47,983 nucleotides of DNA. It comes from an uncultured Lachnospiraceae bacterium (GTDB taxonomy: Bacteria > Bacillota > Clostridia > Lachnospirales > Lachnospiraceae). Of the stretch, positions 43,201-47,983 are shown one piece after another; positions within the stretch are counted from its first letter, which is position 1; each line of letters opens with the position of its first letter. A program made the position numbers and the translations under genes. The DNA lies in the NCBI GenBank assembly GCA_910587955.1, contig CAJUNN010000019.1:1-47983 (forward strand). Reading direction: 5' to 3'. The notes below the pieces were generated by a model. It made no database searches. It worked only from the letters and a program-made list of their open reading frames with translations, and was not told the origin of the DNA.

Positions 43201-44913
43201 CAGCGCTTAAGTTACCGGGATACCGGGAGCGGAGACCTGTTCACCTACCTGTACGACGGGAGGGGAAGCGTTTCAAACGTAACTTTCCAGTCCGGGGGAT
43301 CCGTGATAAGCTATTTCTATGACGCTTACGGGACAGCCTCCGCCTATAGCAGCACGGGGAGCAGAAGCCCGGCTTCCGCCCTGGGAAATCCCTATGACTA
43401 CAACGGGGAATTTACGGATCCCGCCACGGGGTTCCAGTACTTAAGAAGCCGCTATTACAACAGCCGCACAGGAAATTTTCTGACGGAAGACAGCTACGGC
43501 GGAAGCGTCCTGGAGCCCTTAAGCCAAAACCGCTACGCCTACACGGGAAACAATCCCATAAACCTGACAGACCCAAGCGGCCACGCCTGGATCAGCGGAA
43601 CGGCGGCGAAGATAGCGGCGGCGGGAAAGAAAGCCGCGGCCAAGCCAAGTACGTCCAAATCCGGCGCAGTGAAATCCGGGGCGGCGTCGGCCATAAAGAG
43701 CGCCGCAAAGAAGGCAGTGACTGCCGCAAAGAACACGGTGTCATCCAGCAGCCAGACCAGCAAGGGGACTTCCAAGCAGAATGTAAGCGGAGGGGTAAAG
43801 ACCGCAGGGACAAAGATTATGAACGCAGGCCTGTCCTCGGTAAAGAGCGGCGGGAGCACTGGCAGCCGCAGTCCGGCTAAGACGGACTGGCAGCAGACCA
43901 TAGCCAACAGCATGAGCGGTACAGCGGCAGGGACGGTGCGGAAGGTCACCACGGGCCAGAGCTATATCAACAACAAGCTTTTCACGGCCAGCAGCGCCGC
44001 AGAGCGGAAGCTCTGCGCCAATGCGGACTGGCTGTCCAAGGGAAACGCAGCTTTGGGGGATGGGGTCCTAAAGGGAATCAGCCAGGCCGTCACGGATATC
44101 TGGAACCAGTCCATGTCCGCAAGCCCCATAGGGAAGCTGTTCCCGGAGCCGGGGAAGAAGTCGGGGCCTGGGATTGGGAATACAGTGATGGAGATAACGG
44201 AGAGGGTTATAAAAGAACAGGAGCAGAGGAAGGAGCAGGAGAGGATTTGGGAGTCTCGGTATGAGTTGAGGTATGGGGAGGAATCGTCGCCAGATGGCAG
44301 CGCAGCAAAAGAAAAAATTCAGGAGCTGGCACGGACTTATGGGGAGAAAAGCTATACCTCTCGAGAAGAATTGATTTCCAGTCCTCTAGTTAATTTAACG
44401 GCCAGAGTTATATATGGAGAGCAGACAAACGCAGGTGAGGGGCAGGATGTTGTGGCTTGGACGATGATTAATAGAGTTTTAAGTCAGAATAAAGCACATA
44501 CAAGGAGCCAGGAGGTTACCTTGTATAATGTTTTGACAACACCACGTCAATATACTGTATTAGAAAAAGAGCGAGATAATTTCCAGTCTTATGAAGAGAA
44601 AGACTTTGGAACAAGTGAATGGTCTGGTTGGCAGCATGCTTTTGAAATCGCTTATTGGATGGATGAAATCTTGGGGGATATTGGGGAAAATACAACTCAA
44701 GAGGAATTAGAAGTGGCAAGAAAGAGACTAGAGGAGGCAATCGGAGAAAGTCCAATAGGAACAGGTCAGTTTTTCCGTGCAGAAGATGATTTTAAGGAGA
44801 AATTGTTAATAAAAGAAGAAGGGGGAGAAAAAGCTTATTATTATAATGGAAATAGAATAAGGCCTGATTATGTTCCGAAGGGGGGAAATGTGTTTTTTGA
44901 ATATTATGATTAG
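37270..44913 (+). CDS. RHS/YD-repeat polymorphic toxin with SleB-like C-terminal domain (rear part of split gene)
   Basis: A 2547-codon frame, in phase with the gene before it and separated only by TAG-GAC. It begins with the end of the LysM domain, then the DUF6531-type entry GFEPINLNTGNFYLEQED (49-66). Several dozen YD repeats follow (to about residue 1780), then the RHS-associated core (about 1970-2105) with YDAYGTASAY, ATGFQYLRSRYYNSRTGNF and DPSGHAW at 2101-2107. An Ala/Lys/Ser-rich stretch leads to the junction RYELRYG (ends 2336). The last 211 residues are AT-richer and variable. ARVIYGEQTNAGEGQ with E2384, INRVL and TPRQYTVL with Q2427 match SleB/CwlJ cell-wall hydrolases, so it probably cuts peptidoglycan. 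Alone it lacks a signal peptide. The next gene is an immunity candidate. Confidence 0.85.
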   Translation: MLLVEGNTLLIRNPARNKDKPYQPPALTDADKAAIDSQLMGRGLHCEFGFEPINLNTGNFYLEQEDSSVPDYGEALSITRSYNSRGAEAAGAFGRGFSFAYDEQLTRKDEDTLLYRRGDGSILEFARQEDGSYTSPAGYGMILRQVPDGKGEITNPTTEEQAEEEAKGETSFGTYQRYRYELEEQKDGGGRAVRSFDSSGLLTGIQDEKGNRITLGYGNNGLLASLTSASGLTYRFQWEKGHIRTITRPDGKKLTYEYSQENELISYTDSLGITLRYEYDENHRMTAWYDGNGDRMAENEYDEQGRVTKQRDGNGGVSSFSYQEGQTTTVDALGQKTVYRYDDQYRTKEIVYPDGTSEAYTYTEGNQKASHRDRLGHTTAYAYDGRGNLTAETRFDGAVRRFAYDGENRLVSQTDYSGGKTSYEYDGKGNLTKTVRPDGSSLIYSYNGKNQITGIRDPEGNTVTLSYTGVNLTGIRDAEGNQSAFAYDALGNLISVKDPEGNTSRREYDGEGRKIRETDALGGCTSYVYDKGGNVRSITDPAGNTTAFTYDANGNVLRAEDPEGNLYAYTYDALNRCVMETLPDGTRIRKAYDTEGNCILETDGEDNAYTYRYDPLGNLLEEKDPQGRTVAYTYDYRNNRLETRTDALGGVLRLEYDIQGNPVRFTMENGAMVTYAYDKLGRLIREENEASGLIMEYAYDKNGNLTNCRDSQGKSWSYVYDRAGNLTEQILPNGGSRAYEYDACGRVTKETDALGHVTAYAYDACGRVLSRTDAQGNTTSYAYDANGNEISRTDALGHTTRTVYDGLNRAVGYIDGRNFLTAAAYDGAGNLTSLTDALKGTTAYAYDGRGLAVEVTDALGNVYRNTFDASGSRIRIEAPDGTWIRYAYDALGRQIRSTDSEGLVKSYAYDGAGNLLEASDNEGHSTRYAYDQAGNLLSVTDALGNATSYTYDAYGRVLSVTDPAGSTARYTYDAMGNIESYTDGAGFTTSYAYDQENRCIGVSDALHGTQAYTYDALGNLKSDTNPLGETNAYEYDALGRVTEILETGGLRTQYAYDASGNLTEETDPNGNKTSYEYDALDRLISITEADGSREDYLYDALGNLVKYQDALGHVTSYGYDSVSQMTELVLPEGGTWHYAYDGHGKVIKETDPLGRETSYAYSKSGELVKRTLADGAEYRYHYDLLGRITGLEAPEGRNLSWEYSGTGDLIRETDAKGNAISYTYDNLHRLLSVTNPEGGKTSYAYDEAGNLTSSVSPMGTESSFRYDALDRLSRSYTPGLPEISYTYDEAGNLAAVTETGRESRTTRYTYDLNGNLLTEADPLDQRKTYAYDSRNRLIETASAGGRREQYAYDGDSRMTGIRDALGKETRLSYDGNDNLISLSDGEGRTVTYTYDQADQLIQAAEEGAVTAYTYDSAGNVSTVTDGEGHTASYAYDLAGRLISRTNALGETQGYAYDLNDCLEAFTRGDGSIITYDYDKLNRLAVTDYSGAEEGASQVLYAYDPQGRRISMEDVTGTSTYTYDQAGRMESVTDGRGNKVSYEYDGFGNLSALIYPDGSRVSYAYDILDRLTEVTDRQGGITSYAYDPDGLLLEVKRPNGTKTVLTYDGAGRAETIQNLDKGGRELSFYRYAYDGSGFVTREEVRQKREGRTEEFTNAYAYDARGQLVFVSTEKEGKTSEIRYAYDQAGNRITVEKNEDTVRSYLEEYAYDGAGRLKSRRVTGNREHPSRNGTTSYIYDKNGNLIREIGPEEQITEYAYDVENRLKAVMEGDRLLMAALYDGDGNRVFRMEYEGTSGGGAWSGAAREETVSSITKQTKGEAGSSGSPLIPHAWEAREEWEEVTETRNNIFWYGFGQGLIQGLTSVPGYLGRWLHEHWEYILKRTELHRTSEIHTFAEKGDEARKPKEGDTWTSLLYDEIFIPYQVGEEARENYVQTSYVNDVNRAYTETLAEYRISGERAGSPPGPEASEGAVYEYGLQRLSYRDTGSGDLFTYLYDGRGSVSNVTFQSGGSVISYFYDAYGTASAYSSTGSRSPASALGNPYDYNGEFTDPATGFQYLRSRYYNSRTGNFLTEDSYGGSVLEPLSQNRYAYTGNNPINLTDPSGHAWISGTAAKIAAAGKKAAAKPSTSKSGAVKSGAASAIKSAAKKAVTAAKNTVSSSSQTSKGTSKQNVSGGVKTAGTKIMNAGLSSVKSGGSTGSRSPAKTDWQQTIANSMSGTAAGTVRKVTTGQSYINNKLFTASSAAERKLCANADWLSKGNAALGDGVLKGISQAVTDIWNQSMSASPIGKLFPEPGKKSGPGIGNTVMEITERVIKEQEQRKEQERIWESRYELRYGEESSPDGSAAKEKIQELARTYGEKSYTSREELISSPLVNLTARVIYGEQTNAGEGQDVVAWTMINRVLSQNKAHTRSQEVTLYNVLTTPRQYTVLEKERDNFQSYEEKDFGTSEWSGWQHAFEIAYWMDEILGDIGENTTQEELEVARKRLEEAIGESPIGTGQFFRAEDDFKEKLLIKEEGGEKAYYYNGNRIRPDYVPKGGNVFFEYYD
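37900..42620 (+). repeat. YD (RHS) repeat array within the toxin gene
   Basis: About 4.7 kb of degenerate coding repeats with a period near 63 bp (21 residues). The consensus resembles YAYDxxGNLxxxTDALGxxT. The nucleotide copies have diverged (for example TATGCCTATGAC against TACGCCTACGAC), so this is an old array kept by selection on the protein shell rather than a recent DNA repeat. In known RHS proteins these repeats form a hollow cocoon that holds the toxin. Both ends are approximate. Confidence 0.85.
43866..44278 (+). repeat. Direct repeat, copy A (RHS core/tip junction)
   Basis: This 413-bp stretch encodes the segment before the toxin tip, ending inside codon 2337 at RYELRYG. It is repeated at 46755-47167 with six mismatches and no gaps (constant offset 2889 bp). 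Homology stops abruptly where the two tips start to differ. It could serve as the recombination arm for exchanging toxin tips. Confidence 0.93.
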
Positions 44914-44926
44914 AAGGGAATGTGCA

Positions 44927-45784
44927 ATGAAAAAACAATATATTTTATTGGGATTTGTAATAATAACAGTCAGTATTGGTGCTGTCTTTCAGGCACAAGT
45001 TTGTCCTAAAAAGGTTTTGACACCGTTTATAGGCATTGAAAAACAATTAAATACAAAAACTGCGAATGCCTTAAAAAGGCTTACAGAGGAAGAAGAGGAA
45101 AAGAGAAAGCAATTAGATGCCACTATTTCAAGATTATTAACTCAGATCGATAAAAATATGTCTGAGGAATATTGGCTTTGGGGAACCCAGGAAAAAACGG
45201 AAGGGGTAACTGCACTGGATATATATGTGAATGATATTGAGAATTTAGAGCACATTGTTCTTATTCCATCAGAAAAGGTGGCATTTTTAAATGGGAAAGG
45301 TGATGAGATTTCCTTTTTTTATATAATGGAATATGGTGTTTTGGATGGAAGTATAGAGGGCTTGACGGAGAGAAATGGAAGGTATGTGGATTCTCGTGAT
45401 GAAATAAAAACGGCATTAGAAAAAATAGAAAAAATAATTGGCAAGAAATTAAATTATGTAAAGACGATTGAAGAGTATGAATGGCCCCAGGCAAAGCAGC
45501 CGGAATATAAAGTGGAAGATTTGCAAAGTACCTATATATATCAAAATTTTGATCTCTGCATGGAACGCCAATTGAATTTTTCAGAAGATTCCGAAGTCTA
45601 TCTCGGCCTATGGAATGGTTATTCGAATAGAGTAAGAATGATGTATAAAGTGTTAGAACAGGACGGAGAGAATCACTATTATAGTACGGAAATGAATTTA
45701 GATGGACAAAGATGTAATTTTATAAATGAAGTTTCAGAAGAACGGTATAAGAGGTTTCAGCTTATAGCAGTGCAAATGATGTAA
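44927..45784 (+). CDS. Exported immunity-protein candidate for the first toxin tip
   Basis: A 285-residue protein starting 13 bp after the toxin stop (ATG 44927, site GAAGGGAA). The N-terminal hydrophobic segment (about 5-22, LLGFVIITVSIGAVF) is a signal peptide or anchor; no lipobox is present. A charged helical stretch follows (about 45-75, with LTEEEEEKRKQLDATISRLL), then a mostly beta domain. No known domain is recognised. An outside location fits protection against a toxin acting on peptidoglycan. It is AT-rich like the toxin tip and unlike the RHS core, which points to joint transfer. The role is inferred from position and export, as immunity genes normally directly follow their toxin. 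Confidence 0.6.
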   Translation: MKKQYILLGFVIITVSIGAVFQAQVCPKKVLTPFIGIEKQLNTKTANALKRLTEEEEEKRKQLDATISRLLTQIDKNMSEEYWLWGTQEKTEGVTALDIYVNDIENLEHIVLIPSEKVAFLNGKGDEISFFYIMEYGVLDGSIEGLTERNGRYVDSRDEIKTALEKIEKIIGKKLNYVKTIEEYEWPQAKQPEYKVEDLQSTYIYQNFDLCMERQLNFSEDSEVYLGLWNGYSNRVRMMYKVLEQDGENHYYSTEMNLDGQRCNFINEVSEERYKRFQLIAVQMM

Positions 45785-46004
45785 AAGCCGGAAATTTCTT
45801 GGCGGATTTCAGCGGACATGCCTGGAACAGCGGAACGGCGGCGAAGATAGCGGCGGCGGGAAAGAAAGCAACATTCAAGTCCGAGGGGAATTGAAAGAAA
45901 TATTTATAAATCATTTATCTCAAAATGGAAATTATGAATCCAATAAAAACGGATGGGAAAAACGATTAGAAAGAGCCTTGGATTTATATTACACGTCGAA
46001 TTAG
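45785..46004 (+). pseudogene. Remnant of a displaced RHS toxin tip
   Basis: Directly after the immunity gene comes a fragment matching the end of the RHS core. In frame it reads GNFLADFSGHAWNSGTAAK and continues IAAAGKKA (45787-45870), against the main gene's GNFL...DPSGHAWISGTAAK with the stretch between deleted. It then shifts frame to 44 codons (45870-46004) ending NGWEKRLERALDLYYTSN, which look like the tail of another toxin domain. No start codon or ribosome site is seen. It was probably an older toxin tip pushed downstream when the present tip was acquired, and it has since decayed. Confidence 0.72.
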
Positions 46005-46018
46005 GGGGTATCAATATA

Positions 46019-46558
46019 ATGAGAAGATATATAGGGATATTAATAATAATTATATTAATGAGCTTAACGGGGTGTGAGGCAGAGGAGTTGCCCAAAAGGT
46101 TATTTTTAGAAAAAATAAATGTAGTATTAGAGAAGGGCATTGAGACTGTAGAAAGTTTAAAAAAATTATCAAACAATGAGGAAGAATATGAAAGAATTTT
46201 TATCTCCGATACACAGTTTGTAGAAATTCATTTTGACAATATGAACTTGCCTAAAAATATTTTGGATAACAAAGTAGATGATGAATTTCATTATGATTAT
46301 TATAAAAAGGATATAGAAAAAATGATTTTAAATGAAGAGATGGCAAAGGAGGTAGCTTGGGTTTTTTTAAAACCTTACTTTAATAAGTTTTTGGGAGAAA
46401 ATATTTATTTTAGTGTACAGTATATTCCAGATTATGGGTATTATTTTGTTTATTTAAATGAATGGGCCTCTGCATTTGGTTATAGCGTGGAACTTGTATT
46501 AGATGAAAAAGATGGCAGAGTAGTGTATTTATGGGATATAGATCCTAGTTTGGGATAA
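46019..46558 (+). CDS. Lipoprotein immunity-protein candidate for the remnant tip
   Basis: A 179-residue lipoprotein. The signal ends in the lipobox L16-T-G-C19 (IIIILMSLTGC), so the mature protein is held by a lipid on the outer membrane face. The rest is acidic and ends YGYYFVYLNEWASAFGYSVE followed by LVLDEKDGRVVYLWDID, reminiscent of NTF2-fold immunity proteins, but this is uncertain. The ATG at 46019 has TTAGGGGG upstream. It follows the toxin-tip remnant by 14 bp, so it may be the surviving immunity gene of a lost toxin. Kept intact, it would still protect against toxin from kin strains. Confidence 0.6.
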   Translation: MRRYIGILIIIILMSLTGCEAEELPKRLFLEKINVVLEKGIETVESLKKLSNNEEEYERIFISDTQFVEIHFDNMNLPKNILDNKVDDEFHYDYYKKDIEKMILNEEMAKEVAWVFLKPYFNKFLGENIYFSVQYIPDYGYYFVYLNEWASAFGYSVELVLDEKDGRVVYLWDIDPSLG

Positions 46559-46589
46559 AATATGGTTTTTATAAGTTTGTCAGTTCCTT

Positions 46590-47835
46590 ATGGAAGAAGA
46601 GCGTCTCTTGATGGCAGCCCTTTACAACGGAGAGTTTACGGATCCCGGCACGGGGTTCCAGTACTTAAGATGCCGCTATTACAACAGTCGCACAGGAAGC
46701 TTCCTGACGGAAGACAGCTACGGCGGAAGCATCCAGGAGCCCTTAAGCCAGCAACCGCAGTCCGGCCAAGACGGACTGGCAGCAGACCATAGCCAACAGC
46801 ATGAGCGGTACAGCGGCAGGGACGGTGCGGAAGGTCACCACGGGCCAGAGCTATATCAACAACAAGCTTTTCACGGCCAGCAGCGCCGCAGAGCGGAAGC
46901 TCTGCGCCAATGCGGACTGGCTGTCCAAGGGAAACGCAGCTTTGGGGGATGGGGTCCTAAAGGGAATCAGCCAGGCCGTCACGGATATCTGGAACCAGTC
47001 CATGTCCGCAAGCCCCATAGGGAAGCTGTTCCCGGAGCCGGGGAAGAAGTCCGGGCCTGGGATTGGGAATACGGTGATGGAGATAACGGAGAGGGTTATC
47101 AAAGAGCAGGAGCAGAGGAAGGAGCAGGAGCGGATTTGGGAGTCTCGGTATGAGTTGAGGTATGGGGCTTCAGATGCGGAACGTAATGGAGCCTTCAGTG
47201 AAAACGGAATAGAAGACTTGCTGAAACGAGCGCAGATTACGGAAGACAGCCTGGGGTATGAAACGGTGTTGGTGGTTTCGGAAGTGGATAAAACGCAGTG
47301 GTTGTTTCCGGTGACGACAACAATAGAAGGGGATGTAAATGGAATGAAAAGAATACGTAGTCCCTATGAAGTTTGGGGAGCCCCAGGAAAAGGGAATTAT
47401 ATTGGTAAACCTATGAAAGATAGTGAAGGAAACTATATAATTTGTGTAGGACCGAAAGTGTTAAATTTTTATTACGCAGATAGTGGAAAATTATGGGAAT
47501 CGGAAATAGAGCACTGATATTTAACTATCCTCTTGGAAAATGAAAAAACAGGAGAGCAGATAAGCAAAAATTGCTATATGTTAACGAACAAGGCTCATAC
47601 ATATAATACCTATCCAGACGGGCATGAAAATAGCACATTGGGGGAGGCCCGCTTTGATATTGACAGTGGTTGGTTTCAAACAGGGATCTCATATCCGAAC
47701 TCTTATAATGCTGGTGGTTCAGCGGCACTTGCGCCTGATAATGTAGACGGAAGCATCATAGAGTTTGCAACAGACAAGTTGGATTTTAATCCAAGCGATT
47801 ATGGGTTATTGCAGATAATCATTCTTGACAGATAA
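46590..47835 (+). pseudogene. Displaced orphan RHS core-tip cassette with frameshift and in-frame stop
   Basis: From 46590 the frame reads EERLLMAALYNGEFTDPGTG and on to EDSYGGSIQEPLSQ, joining two parts of the RHS gene that are 800 bp apart there. A further net deletion of 335 bp against the main gene, at 46751-46754, shifts the frame. The second frame (from 46801) holds the 413-bp junction copy and then a different tip with AERNGAFSENGIEDLLKRAQ and EVDKTQWLFPVTTTIEGDV. This tip has a TGA at 47515-47517, after which the same frame stays open to 47835 (ILLENEKTGEQ, later TYPDGHENSTLGEARFDIDS). The tip domain is not recognised. It has no promoter and no export signal, so it is most likely silent until joined to the main gene. 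Confidence 0.78.
46755..47167 (+). repeat. Direct repeat, copy B (orphan cassette junction)
   Basis: Near-identical to 43866-44278, with six mismatches in 413 bp and no gaps. It ends at the same point, TATGGGG, after which the two toxin tips are unrelated. Recombination between the copies would delete 2889 bp and fuse this tip in frame to the RHS core. Confidence 0.93.
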
Positions 47836-47863
47836 TGTTAAATATCACAAAGAGGAATAGAAA

Positions 47864-47983
47864 GTGAGTAAAAAAATATACCGTATTTTAATAGTTATCA
47901 TCATAAGTGTTTTGATATTTTTTGTTACGGTACTATATACAGAGAAAATAAATCAGAATGGGAAGGCTTTAGAGCTTAAAATG
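47864..47983 (+). CDS. Start of a membrane-anchored protein, third immunity candidate (partial)
   Basis: A GTG start with AGAGGAA 6 nt upstream opens a frame that runs off the window end (40 codons). It begins KKIYRILIVIIISVLIFFVT, a signal anchor or signal peptide, followed by polar residues. It lies 28 bp after the orphan tip, the place of an immunity gene, and has the same AT-rich make-up and exported start as the other two immunity candidates. Only the first 40 residues are seen, so no fold can be assigned. Confidence 0.5.
   Translation, partial: MSKKIYRILIVIIISVLIFFVTVLYTEKINQNGKALELKM

Noticed and set aside
46562..46792. 76-codon plus-strand frame in the orphan cassette
   Set aside because: It is out of phase with the RHS-derived sequence, which reads correctly in another frame (46590), and it is Arg/Pro-rich.
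47533..47835. Separate small gene after the orphan tip
   Set aside because: It has only a TTG without ribosome site and shares the phase of the upstream tip, so it is better explained as the rear part of one domain cut by TGA 47515-47517.

Overview
The window looks like chromosome of a Gram-positive anaerobe of the Clostridia, most likely a Lachnospiraceae. The reasons are moderately GC-rich coding DNA with strong Shine-Dalgarno sites, sigma-A type promoters, a LicT-type antitermination operon with a RAT element, a type III glutamine synthetase, a class II aldolase and a very large LysM/RHS exoprotein. No rRNA, tRNA, CRISPR array or complete insertion sequence was seen.

Region 1 (1-16458) starts with the 3' end of prfA (release factor 1) and continues as a surface-glycan locus. 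It has four GT-C type membrane glycosyltransferases (332, 7770, 12707, 14257), three GT2 enzymes of the polyprenyl-phosphate-sugar synthase kind (6894, 9954, 10685), an acyltransferase-3 protein, an MBOAT/SGNH pair for O-acylation, a second SGNH protein, and a DegT aminotransferase with an FdtA/QdtA-type cupin for a 3-amino-3,6-dideoxysugar. The likely scheme is that GT2 enzymes make lipid-phosphate sugars inside, GT-C enzymes transfer them outside, and acyltransferases decorate the polymer. Two long GT-C genes lie on the minus strand, tail to tail with plus-strand genes, and are paralogues.

Region 2 (16459-32229) is mostly housekeeping: glmM, a sugar-nucleotidyltransferase-like gene preceded by about 230 bp of structured repeat, an ABC exporter, a DUF2156 protein, hisC, a small membrane exporter and a lipid kinase. 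It also holds a beta-glucoside operon (PTS IIBCA, 6-phospho-beta-glucosidase, BglG/LicT antiterminator) led by a RAT/terminator switch, then fba and glnN.

Region 3 (32230-47983) is the most interesting part. An ECF-type sigma factor and an anti-sigma-like membrane protein are followed by two nearly identical promoter-like motifs with the same 10-nt gap. One precedes a small secreted protein. The other precedes a membrane protein and a giant exported E/P-rich + DNRLRE + LysM + RHS polymorphic toxin. The giant gene is cut by one in-frame TAG inside the LysM domain (37264-37266). Its C-terminal variable domain resembles SleB-type cell-wall hydrolases and is followed by an exported immunity candidate. 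Downstream are at least two displaced C-terminal cassettes: a short remnant, and an orphan carrying a 413-bp near-identical copy of the core/tip junction. Each is followed by a membrane or lipoprotein immunity candidate, and the array runs off the window end. The region reads as a sigma-controlled polymorphic toxin locus that can exchange toxin tips by recombination.
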